A stretch of 64,000 nt of DNA from Marinobacter sp. THAF197a. Lineage in GTDB: Bacteria > Pseudomonadota > Gammaproteobacteria > Pseudomonadales > Oleiphilaceae. This document shows, one piece after another, positions 16,447 through 23,978 of this stretch; position 1 is the stretch's first letter, and each line of letters starts with the position of its first letter. Made by a program: the position numbers and the translations under genes. The stretch lies in assembly GCF_009363275.1 (NCBI RefSeq), contig NZ_CP045324.1, forward strand, positions 3,224,001-3,288,000, written 5' to 3'. Below the pieces are notes generated by a model. That model was given only the letters and a program-made list of their open reading frames with translations, was not told where the DNA came from and did no database searches.

Positions 16447-18724
16447 CTATCGAAAACTCTGGTGGATTCTGATCGCCATTCTGGCAATCACTTTTACACT
16501 GCTTGGTTACTTTGGTCGGGAGGTCTACCGCGAGGCTCCCCCCATACCCGACCAGGTGGTATCTGCCACTGGCGACCTTCTGATGACAGAAGAGAGCATT
16601 CTTGATGGCCAGACTGCCTGGCAGTCCATGGGCGGAATGCAAGTTGGATCTATCTGGGGACATGGTGCCTATCAGGCGCCGGACTGGACTGCAGACTGGC
16701 TTCACCGCGAACTGGAAACCTGGCTGGAAATTGCCGCACAGGAGGAGTTCGGGCAGACCTGGCACAGCCTGAGCGGCCAGCAACAGAACGCTCTGCAGTA
16801 CGACCTGAAAACCGAGTACCGTACCAACACCTATGATGATGCCACCGGTACCCTTCACCTCTCAGACCGGAGAACCCGCGCCATTGCTGAAACGGCCGAC
16901 TACTACAGTCGGTTATTCAGCGATGCGCCGGAGCTACAATCCACCCGCGCAAGCTATGCGATGAAGGAGAACACACTGCCCAGCCCCGAGCGCCGGCAGC
17001 AAATGACGGAGTTCTTCTTCTGGACGGCCTGGGCTGCAGCAACCGAGCGGCCGGGAAGCAACGTCACCTACACCAACAACTGGCCACACGAACCGTTGAT
17101 TGACAACAAGCCCAGTGGCGAGAACGTGGTCTGGTCAGTGATCAGTGTCATTCTCCTGATCGCCGGGGTAGGAGGCCTGATCTGGGCCTGGGCATTCTTG
17201 CGCAAACACGATGAAGATGAACCTGCGCCGCCGCTTAGGGATCCCATCAGCGTCCTTGCACTTACTCCCTCGCAAAGGGCACTGGGAAAATATCTGCTGC
17301 TGGTCGTCGGTCTCTTCACCTTCCAGGTCATGCTGGGTGGATTTACCGCGCACTACACAGTCGAGGGTCAGGGCTTCTATGGAATCAACACGTCGGAATG
17401 GTTCCCCTACTCACTGGTCCGCACCTGGCACATTCAGGCGGCGCTGTTCTGGATCGCCACCGGCTTCCTCGCAGCCGGCCTGTTCCTTGCGCCCATCATC
17501 AACGGCGGCAAGGATCCAAAATTCCAGAAGCTGGGCGTCGACGTTCTGTTCTGGGCACTGGTTGTGGTCGTTGGCGGCTCATTCATCGGTAACTTCCTCG
17601 CCATTGCCCAGATCATGCCCCCGCATCTGAGTTTCTGGCTGGGCCACCAGGGCTATGAGTTTGTCGACCTTGGGCGCCTCTGGCAGATCGGAAAATTCCT
17701 GGGCATCGTTTTCTGGCTGGTCTTGATGTTACGGGGCATTGTGCCAGCACTTCGCCAGCCCGGTGACAAGAACCTGCTGGCCCTGCTCACCGCCTCAGTG
17801 GTTGCTATTGGTCTGTTCTACGGGGCCGGTTTCTTCTACGGAGAACGTACCCATATTTCCATCATGGAATACTGGCGCTGGTGGATTGTTCACCTTTGGG
17901 TAGAAGGCTTCTTTGAAGTATTCGCCACGGCCGCCCTGGCGTTCATCTTCTGCAGCATGGGGCTGGTCTCGCGCACCATCGCAACGTCGGCCAGTCTGGC
18001 CTCCGCCAGCCTGTTCATGCTCGGTGGCGTACCAGGGACCTTCCATCACCTGTACTTCTCTGGCACCACAACACCGGTGATGGCCGTCGGTGCAACATTC
18101 AGCGCACTGGAAGTTGTGCCATTGGTTGTCCTTGGCTATGAAGCCTGGGAAAACTGGCGGCTGAAGACCCGCGCTCCGTGGATGGAAAATATCCGCTGGC
18201 CGCTGATGTTCTTCGTTGCTGTCGCGTTCTGGAATATGCTCGGCGCGGGTGTTCTGGGCTTCATGATTAACCCGCCGATCGCCCTTTATTACATTCAGGG
18301 CCTGAACACGACGCCCACCCATGCCCACGCAGCGCTGTTTGGTGTCTATGGGTTCCTGGCCCTGGGCTTCACGCTGCTGATCCTGCGTTACATCAGGCCG
18401 AGCATTGTCTTTGACGAACGACTGATGAAGATCAGCTTCTGGTGGCTGAATATCGGGCTCGTCCTCATGCTGTTCACCAGTCTGTTGCCCATCGGCATCA
18501 TCCAGTTCCTGGCAAGTGCCAGTGAAGGCCTCTGGTACGCCCGAAGCGAAGCCTTCCTGCAGAGCGATGTTCTGCAAACCCTTCGCTGGATCCGGACTAT
18601 TGGCGATGTTGTGTTTATCGTTGGGGCGCTTGGGGTCACCTGGCAGGTGGTAAAAGGCATTTTCTTCCCCAATCTGGAGCCAGCGCCCTACTCTGATGAT
18701 GAGGCCATCTCCGAGCGGGCATAG
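16439..18724 (+). CDS. norZ: Quinol-dependent nitric oxide reductase (qNor)
   Basis: This 761-residue single-subunit NO reductase takes electrons directly from quinol and reduces 2 NO to N2O at the cytoplasmic membrane. The N-terminal periplasmic domain typical of qNor follows the first membrane segment (MGGMQVGSIWGHGAYQAPDW). The haem-copper-oxidase-like core has the expected His residues in TWHIQAALFW, HLWVEGFFEV, GTFHHLYFSG and HAHAALFGVYGF. I chose GTG at 16439, preceded by GGGGGG, because the longer frame is antisense-like coding within ytfE. No separate norC is present, as expected for qNor. A strong terminator follows. Confidence 0.93.
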   Translation: MADYRKLWWILIAILAITFTLLGYFGREVYREAPPIPDQVVSATGDLLMTEESILDGQTAWQSMGGMQVGSIWGHGAYQAPDWTADWLHRELETWLEIAAQEEFGQTWHSLSGQQQNALQYDLKTEYRTNTYDDATGTLHLSDRRTRAIAETADYYSRLFSDAPELQSTRASYAMKENTLPSPERRQQMTEFFFWTAWAAATERPGSNVTYTNNWPHEPLIDNKPSGENVVWSVISVILLIAGVGGLIWAWAFLRKHDEDEPAPPLRDPISVLALTPSQRALGKYLLLVVGLFTFQVMLGGFTAHYTVEGQGFYGINTSEWFPYSLVRTWHIQAALFWIATGFLAAGLFLAPIINGGKDPKFQKLGVDVLFWALVVVVGGSFIGNFLAIAQIMPPHLSFWLGHQGYEFVDLGRLWQIGKFLGIVFWLVLMLRGIVPALRQPGDKNLLALLTASVVAIGLFYGAGFFYGERTHISIMEYWRWWIVHLWVEGFFEVFATAALAFIFCSMGLVSRTIATSASLASASLFMLGGVPGTFHHLYFSGTTTPVMAVGATFSALEVVPLVVLGYEAWENWRLKTRAPWMENIRWPLMFFVAVAFWNMLGAGVLGFMINPPIALYYIQGLNTTPTHAHAALFGVYGFLALGFTLLILRYIRPSIVFDERLMKISFWWLNIGLVLMLFTSLLPIGIIQFLASASEGLWYARSEAFLQSDVLQTLRWIRTIGDVVFIVGALGVTWQVVKGIFFPNLEPAPYSDDEAISERA

Positions 18725-18744
18725 AGTGTCTTGACCGTTTTCCC

Positions 18745-18771
18745 CGGGGCCTTTTCTGGCCCCGTTTTTTT
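18745..18771 (+). terminator. Rho-independent terminator after norZ
   Basis: The stem CGGGGCC / GGCCCCG is a perfect 7-base match around a TTTTCT loop, followed by seven T. It lies 21 bases after the norZ stop and closes the ytfE-norZ transcript. Confidence 0.92.
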
Positions 18772-18876
18772 GGTTCATACAGGGATTACCCCCCGAGAGG
18801 TATCGGACTGGGTTGGGATATCTGTGATACTTTGACTATCCTTTATACATATGACTCCAGACAGGGAAACCTGCCC

Positions 18877-19869
18877 ATGCCGCAAGCCAAGCTGACCGAT
18901 CGATTTGGCCGCACCGTCAATTACGTGCGCCTGTCGGTAACTGACCGCTGCGACTTCCGCTGTGTGTACTGCATGGCGGAGGACATGACCTTTCTGCCCC
19001 GCCAGCAGGTACTGACGCTGGAGGAGATCGCCAGGCTGGCTCGAAACTTTGTTGCCCTGGGTACGGAAAAAATCCGCCTGACCGGTGGCGAACCCCTGGT
19101 CCGCAAGGACATCCTCGAGCTGGTTCGGGAAGTAGGCACATACGGTTTGCGGGATTTTGCCATGACCACCAATGGCAGCCAGTTACCGACCATGGCGGAA
19201 AAACTGCGTCAGGCGGGCCTGCACCGGCTCAATATCAGCCTGGATTCACTGGATTCGGAAAAATTCCGCTCCATTACCCGCACTGGCAATCTGCAGCAGG
19301 TGTTGGACGGCATTGATGCCGCCCGGGACGCCGGTTTCCGTGGCATCAAGCTGAACACGGTAGTGATGAAAGGCCGCAATGATGAAGAGATTCCGGAGCT
19401 GATTGAGTTTGCCCGCAAGAAGCAGGTGGATATCAGTTTTATTGAGGAGATGCCGCTGGGCGAGATTTCGGAGCATGACCGGGGACTTGCCTTGTGTACC
19501 AGCGAGGAGGTGCGGGATATCATCCGTCAGCGCCATGAGCTGATTCCGGTGGCCAAGGATTCTGGCGGGCCGGCACGTTACTATCAGATGCCGGACAGCG
19601 ATGTTCGGGTCGGGTTTATTTCACCGCATTCCCATAATTTCTGTTCGACCTGTAACCGGGTTCGGGTGACGGTTGAGGGGCGGCTTTTGCTGTGCCTTGG
19701 CAATGAGCATTCGGTGGATTTGCGGCGGGTTCTGCGCGGTAATCCGGTGACGGATGACAAGCTTCAGCAGGCGATCATTGATGCGATGGATCTGAAGCCG
19801 GAGCGGCATCACTTTTCCAGCAATGGTGAGGTTCAGATTCTTCGGTTTATGAATATGACTGGGGGTTGA
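18877..19869 (+). CDS. moaA: GTP 3',8-cyclase MoaA (molybdenum cofactor biosynthesis)
   Basis: This 330-residue radical SAM enzyme makes the first intermediate of molybdopterin synthesis from GTP. The N-terminal SAM cluster motif is CDFRCVYC (C25, C29, C32). The C-terminal cluster ligands are in FCSTCNRVRV with the later LLLCLG, and the protein ends in the conserved Gly-Gly (NMTGG). The ATG at 18877 gives the standard length; the frame is open further upstream. Its position beside nos and nar genes makes sense because NarG needs molybdopterin. It converges on nosL, and a hairpin repeat lies between the two genes. Confidence 0.95.
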   Translation: MPQAKLTDRFGRTVNYVRLSVTDRCDFRCVYCMAEDMTFLPRQQVLTLEEIARLARNFVALGTEKIRLTGGEPLVRKDILELVREVGTYGLRDFAMTTNGSQLPTMAEKLRQAGLHRLNISLDSLDSEKFRSITRTGNLQQVLDGIDAARDAGFRGIKLNTVVMKGRNDEEIPELIEFARKKQVDISFIEEMPLGEISEHDRGLALCTSEEVRDIIRQRHELIPVAKDSGGPARYYQMPDSDVRVGFISPHSHNFCSTCNRVRVTVEGRLLLCLGNEHSVDLRRVLRGNPVTDDKLQQAIIDAMDLKPERHHFSSNGEVQILRFMNMTGG

Positions 19870-19910
19870 CCTCAGCCTGTTCAAAACCCAGCCTTCGAGT
19901 TTTGGTGCTG

Positions 19911-20023
19911 GAGCCGATGAGGGTAGTCCTTCCAAAAAACGCTCCTTCGGCACTTCCTTGTGGCGCTTGGGCTCCGCCATCCATGGCTCCGCACATTTTT
20001 GGAAGGACTACCCTCACCGGCTC
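19911..20023 (+). repeat. Long hairpin repeat, copy 1 (moaA/nosL junction)
   Basis: A 113-base element is bounded by 28-base arms (19911-19938 and 19996-20023) that are complementary except at one position. The inner ends of the arms read TTCCAAAA. The loop region contains the core CCGCCATCCATGGCTCCGCA at 19974-19993, shared with the copies at 23803 and 29574. The outer arm sequence (GAGGGTAGTCC) is private to this copy. It lies between the convergent ends of moaA and nosL and could act as a bidirectional terminator, although no T-run follows. Confidence 0.88.
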
Positions 20024-20092
20024 TTTCTGACTCTCGTTGGTTCGCTCTAAAACGCCTTATTTGTTCACCGAAACCTGATCAACCTCAGCATC

Positions 20093-20707
20093 TCAGTGCC
20101 CATGGTGGTCGCTATGATTTACGGGTGTTGAGTTCCCTTCCTCTGTTTCGTTCTGATCATGCATAGGATCCATCTCACCCATTTCTTCCATGCCGTGCAT
20201 GGTCATACCTGCGTTTAAATGCTCCAGGGTGATGTCGTCAAAGCTGAGGATTTCTCCGCCGTAGGTCGCTGCAAAGTCGGTCGCTTCGGATTCTGTTTCG
20301 AACGACGCCAAGGTCGGGCCCATGGCGCCGGTGCGTTCTGAGCCGACGACGTAGAAGGCTTCACGGGCGTCGATCAGGTGGGTGTCGTCCGGATGGTCCC
20401 AGTGGGTTTCGGCCATGTTGTGAACGTACAGGGTATGGTCCCGGTTGACGTTTTCCGGCTGCAGGAACCAGGCGAACATGTCTTTGGTGGAGCAGAACTT
20501 GCGGGTGTGTTGCTGGCGTTCGGTGAAGGCCTGGCCTTTGGGGCCGGGGAAGTTGGTGATGACCATACCGCAGACGTGGCATTCGTCGCCGGAGTCAAAG
20601 TGAACCGGGTCGGGTTTGGCGACGGCTTGCTGTTCGCCGTTGGAGCAACCCGCGAGGGTGATCGCCATCAGGGCCGCTGTAAGCCATTTGGTGAGCGGTG
20701 TGGGCAT
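20093..20707 (-). CDS. nosL: NosL copper-chaperone lipoprotein
   Basis: This 204-residue lipoprotein (lipobox LAGC, Cys21) delivers copper to nitrous oxide reductase. The NosL core has CHVCGMVITNFPGPKGQAF near the start of the mature domain, then TKDMFAWFLQPE, and a Met/His-rich tail (GMTMHGMEEMGEMDPMHD, ending HSDHHGH) suited to copper binding. The ATG at 20707 follows GGAG and restores a short signal peptide; the longer open frame runs into nosY. It is the last gene of nosRZDFYL. Confidence 0.93.
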   Translation of the reverse strand: MPTPLTKWLTAALMAITLAGCSNGEQQAVAKPDPVHFDSGDECHVCGMVITNFPGPKGQAFTERQQHTRKFCSTKDMFAWFLQPENVNRDHTLYVHNMAETHWDHPDDTHLIDAREAFYVVGSERTGAMGPTLASFETESEATDFAATYGGEILSFDDITLEHLNAGMTMHGMEEMGEMDPMHDQNETEEGNSTPVNHSDHHGH

Positions 20708-20727
20708 GGTTCTGTTCTCCGGTGGTA

Positions 20728-21558
20728 TCAGATTTTTCGGTTTTTGAATAACAACAGGGCGCCAACCAGCGGTGTGGCACACCAAAGCGCCAGGCCCAGC
20801 CAGAGCCCTCCGGTGCCGATGGGCAGGTCTGAGCCCAGGCTGAGTACACCGCTAAGCTGGTTGCCGTCGCCAAAGGCGACGATGTTGAGCAAGCGGTAGA
20901 TATCGGTGGGATTCAGCATCAGCAGCCATGGCAGCAGCTCCGGGTTGAGCTTGCCCTCGCTGGCAACCAGGATGCCCAGTAGCATCAGGTCAAAGATCAG
21001 CACGAAGAAGAACCAGATGGCCAAGGCCAGGCCTGCGGCGACCGGTTTCTCGCTGACTCGGACGCTGACCAGGTACGCCAGGGCGATGAAGCCCCACCCC
21101 AGCAGAACGGTTGAGCCGATGAACCGGCCCATGGCGGCCGCCAGGGCGCCGACGGCGACATCATCCACCAGTACGGCGATGGCGATGGCGGCAACGCCGA
21201 AGCCGATGAGGGTCGCCAGGGCCAGGGTCAGGCCGTGGCCGAGGAATTTGCCGAGCAAGAGCTGGTTTTTACTGAGTGGGTAGGTCATCAGCAGCAGGAG
21301 CGTGCCGCCCTCTTCTTCACCCACGATGGCGTCGTAGGCCAGCAGCAGCGCTATCAGAGGAATCAGGAAAATACCAAGGCTGGCCAGGCTGGCAATGGTG
21401 GCCGGCGTGGATGCGTAACCCACCTGCCCGGACGCCGCGGCGCCGAACCAGGCAATGCCCAGGGCCAGGGTGGCAAATACCAGGGAAATGGCTACCAGCC
21501 ATCGATTGCGGAAGCTGTCGCTGAGTTCTTTACGGGCAATGGTCCAGATGGCGTTCAT
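20728..21558 (-). CDS. nosY: NosY, ABC transporter permease for N2O reductase maturation
   Basis: This 276-residue membrane protein has six hydrophobic segments and the N-terminal ARKELSDSFRNRWLVAIS block of ABC-2-type permeases. With NosF it forms the ABC complex needed to assemble the CuZ centre of NosZ, passing a sulfur species or driving NosD/NosL. Its start overlaps the nosF stop by 4 bases (ATGA), and nosL follows 20 bases downstream. The length is typical. Confidence 0.93.
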   Translation of the reverse strand: MNAIWTIARKELSDSFRNRWLVAISLVFATLALGIAWFGAAASGQVGYASTPATIASLASLGIFLIPLIALLLAYDAIVGEEEGGTLLLLMTYPLSKNQLLLGKFLGHGLTLALATLIGFGVAAIAIAVLVDDVAVGALAAAMGRFIGSTVLLGWGFIALAYLVSVRVSEKPVAAGLALAIWFFFVLIFDLMLLGILVASEGKLNPELLPWLLMLNPTDIYRLLNIVAFGDGNQLSGVLSLGSDLPIGTGGLWLGLALWCATPLVGALLLFKNRKI

Positions 21559-22487
21559 TGGCTGCCTCCCCGGTGGGCTAGTCCGCCCGATCCGATGAAG
21601 TGGACGTAGATATCTTCCAGGCTGGGCTGGTGTATTCCCAGGTCCGCCACCTCTCCGGAGTTCATCAATGCGTGTATCAACGCCATTTTTTCCTTGGGCC
21701 TCACATCCACTTGCAGTCGGCCGTTGTTGCTTTTCATCATCAACCCAGCCTTGGGGCTTGCACCGTCAATCGCTTTCTCCAGAGCGGTCATGGTGGTGGC
21801 CGGCTCCAGGCTGAGGGTGACCGGCATGTTGGCTTGCCGGCGCAGCGCGGGCAGGTCTCCGGCGGCTTTCAGGGCGCCATCGGTCAGAATCGCGGCGCGG
21901 TCGATATAGGGCTCTACCCCCGGCAGCACGTGGGAGCACAACACAATGCCCGTGCCCTCATCCCGCAGGCGCCGCAGCAACCGGTACAGATCGGCTGTTG
22001 CCACCGGGTCCAGACCAACCGTGGGCTCGTCCAGCATCAATAGCTTCGGCTTGCCGAGCAACGCCTGGGCCAGGCCAAGGCGCTGGCGCATGCCTTTGGA
22101 GTAGGTTTTGGTACGGGCATCCATGGCGTCATCCAGCCCGACTTGCTCCAGAAGTTCCGGCACCTGCTTGAGACTGGCCCCTTTGAGCCGGGCAAAGTGA
22201 CTCAGGATTTCCCGCCCGGTCAGCTGCGGGTAGAACATCACGTTCTCCGGCAGGTAACCGATATGCTGGCTCACCTGGGGATCACCGGCTTCGCCACCCA
22301 ACACCGAGACCTTCCCCTGTGTCGGTTTCATCAAACCCAGAATGAGTTTGATCGAAGTGGTTTTACCCGCCCCGTTGTGGCCAAACAGCCCAAGAATTTC
22401 CCCCGGCTCCAGCCGCAAGTCCACGCCGTGGAGCACCGTCGCCTTATCGTAGCGATGACTCACATTGTCCAGTCGAAAGCAGTTCAT
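21555..22487 (-). CDS. nosF: NosF, ABC transporter ATPase for N2O reductase maturation
   Basis: This 310-residue ATPase has Walker A (GHNGAGKTTSIK), the signature region YSKGMRQRLGLAQ, and Walker B LLMLDEPTVGLDP, followed by a C-terminal domain typical of NosF-type subunits. It powers NosY and NosD during copper-sulfide centre assembly. The start overlaps the nosD stop (ATGA) and the stop overlaps the nosY start, so nosDFY is a tightly coupled unit. Confidence 0.94.
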   Translation of the reverse strand: MNCFRLDNVSHRYDKATVLHGVDLRLEPGEILGLFGHNGAGKTTSIKLILGLMKPTQGKVSVLGGEAGDPQVSQHIGYLPENVMFYPQLTGREILSHFARLKGASLKQVPELLEQVGLDDAMDARTKTYSKGMRQRLGLAQALLGKPKLLMLDEPTVGLDPVATADLYRLLRRLRDEGTGIVLCSHVLPGVEPYIDRAAILTDGALKAAGDLPALRRQANMPVTLSLEPATTMTALEKAIDGASPKAGLMMKSNNGRLQVDVRPKEKMALIHALMNSGEVADLGIHQPSLEDIYVHFIGSGGLAHRGGSQ

Positions 22488-23752
22488 CGGATCTCCGATT
22501 GCAGGTGTTCGGGAATTCGCATCAACGGTTTGGGATCACTCACCCCGGCAGACTTCACCACCGGGAACGCGTCCTGCACCCAGCGCAGGGTATCCACCGC
22601 CGGGCTGAACATCAGCACCCGCGCCTCCGGGTACTTCCACAACAGGCGGTCCACGTTATCATTGGGCTCGTAGGGCACATCACCAATGCCATCCTGGTTA
22701 CGATCCCAACCCAGATAATCACTCCAGAAATTCCCCCGCCCATCCTTCACCCAGGACTGGGTGCGGGTCGCGACATACTTCACCTGCCGCTCGTTGTTCA
22801 CAAAGGCATTATCAAACACCTCGTTTTGCTCAGAACCGGCGGTCAGGTGAATCCCGATATTGCTGTGACCGAAATAATTGCCCTCAAAGGTGTTGTACAG
22901 CGAGTTGTAGATGAACACCGCCTTACCCTCGCCCCCGGAAATCATCACACCGCCGGTTTGCCCCTGAGACACCCCGGTCACCACGTTGCCCTTGAGAGTA
23001 GAATTGGTGATGAAATTCATCAGAATCCCGTAATTCTCATCGTTCTCCGACCGGTTATTCACCACCGTCAGATACTTGCTCTGCATCAACGCGTACCCCG
23101 TGCGAGTGCCACGGGTCAGATTGCCTTCCAGCAGATTGTGCATCGAATACATGTAGTGAATGCCGTAACGCAGATCCGACATCACGTTATTGCGAATCTT
23201 GTTGTTATTCGCCGTCTCGATATAAATCGCATCCCGGGTCTGGCGGATGTCGTTGCCCTCAATCAACGCCCCGGTGGTATTGAACAGATGAATCCCGTTG
23301 CCCCGATCCTGGGACCGAAGGCTGGTCTCGCCGCGTATCTCGTTATTCCGGACAACCACATCCGGCGTCGCATCCAACCACACCCCAAACGCCGGCCCCT
23401 GAAGCCGGTTATCCGCAACAACCGCCCCCCTCGCCTCCCGAGCCACAAAAATCCCCGCATCCAACTTATTCAGATCCTGCCCCCAGTTACGCACCACGCA
23501 ACCGGAAAACGACACCCCCTCCGCCAGAATCTCCACAGCATGCCCTGCCCCGCCGGCATCAATCACCGAATCGTCAACACAGGACACAGAAACGCCGGGC
23601 ACCCGGATAACCAATGGCGGAAGCTGCTCGGCAGGAAGCTCGAACGATGCGCCTGGCTCCAGGGCATCCAGCTGATCTTGCAGGTTGGCACTTGCGGTCA
23701 GCGAAATCAGAGCGACTGACAGGGCCACCCCATAACGCAAAAGTTGATACAT
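22484..23752 (-). CDS. nosD: NosD, periplasmic beta-helix maturation protein
   Basis: This 422-residue exported protein has a signal peptide (MYQLLRYGVALSVALISLTA, cleavage near ASA) and a right-handed beta-helix built from CASH-type repeats (IEGNDIRQTRDAIYIETANN, then NKIRNNVMSDLRYGIHYMYS and further N-rich turns). NosD works with NosFY and NosL in assembling the CuZ centre. The frame stays open through the hairpin repeat upstream to 24028, but the ATG at 23752 gives the signal peptide directly and is clearly the start. The gap to nosZ is 226 bases and filled with hairpins. Confidence 0.93.
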   Translation of the reverse strand: MYQLLRYGVALSVALISLTASANLQDQLDALEPGASFELPAEQLPPLVIRVPGVSVSCVDDSVIDAGGAGHAVEILAEGVSFSGCVVRNWGQDLNKLDAGIFVAREARGAVVADNRLQGPAFGVWLDATPDVVVRNNEIRGETSLRSQDRGNGIHLFNTTGALIEGNDIRQTRDAIYIETANNNKIRNNVMSDLRYGIHYMYSMHNLLEGNLTRGTRTGYALMQSKYLTVVNNRSENDENYGILMNFITNSTLKGNVVTGVSQGQTGGVMISGGEGKAVFIYNSLYNTFEGNYFGHSNIGIHLTAGSEQNEVFDNAFVNNERQVKYVATRTQSWVKDGRGNFWSDYLGWDRNQDGIGDVPYEPNDNVDRLLWKYPEARVLMFSPAVDTLRWVQDAFPVVKSAGVSDPKPLMRIPEHLQSEIR

Positions 23753-23802
23753 CAATCGTTCTCTGAGCGATGAAAGTTTTCGAATCCCCGGCCCAAGGTC
23801 CG

Positions 23803-23919
23803 GCAATCCGAGAGGAGACTGCTTTCCAAAACTGTGCGGAGCCATGGATGGCGGAGCCCAAGCGTCACATGGATGTGCCGAAGGAGCGTGTTTTGGAAAG
23901 CAGTCTCCTCTTGGATTGC
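23803..23919 (-). repeat. Long hairpin repeat, copy 2 (nosZ/nosD intergenic)
   Basis: A 117-base element with 29-base arms (23803-23831 and 23891-23919), complementary except at one position. The arms end inward in TTCCAAAA as in the other copies, but the outer parts (AGAGGAGACTGC) are different. Read on the minus strand, the core CCGCCATCCATGGCTCCGCA occupies 23835-23854. Copies 1 and 2 also share ACGCTCCTTCGGCAC and CGCTTGGGCTCCGCC, so they form one subfamily. It lies inside the nos operon and would be transcribed into the mRNA between nosZ and nosD. Confidence 0.88.
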
Positions 23920-23942
23920 TCCTCCCAATCCAATGGGAGGAG
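23919..23942 (-). repeat. Perfect hairpin between nosZ and nosD
   Basis: CTCCTCCCA and TGGGAGGAG pair perfectly around a 6-base loop, directly abutting the long hairpin repeat. A weaker CCGGG/CCCGG pair lies at 23944-23967. There is no T-run on either strand, so this looks like an RNA stability or processing structure that may set the nosZ to nosD ratio rather than a terminator. Confidence 0.6.
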
Positions 23943-23978
23943 CCGGGACTCCGAGAAAGAGCCCCGGAAAAGAGAAGG

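Noticed and set aside
22499..23719. 406-codon open frame opposite nosD, rich in His, Ile and Pro.
   Set aside because: It is antisense to the nosD beta-helix repeats, whose regular codon pattern keeps the complementary frame open.
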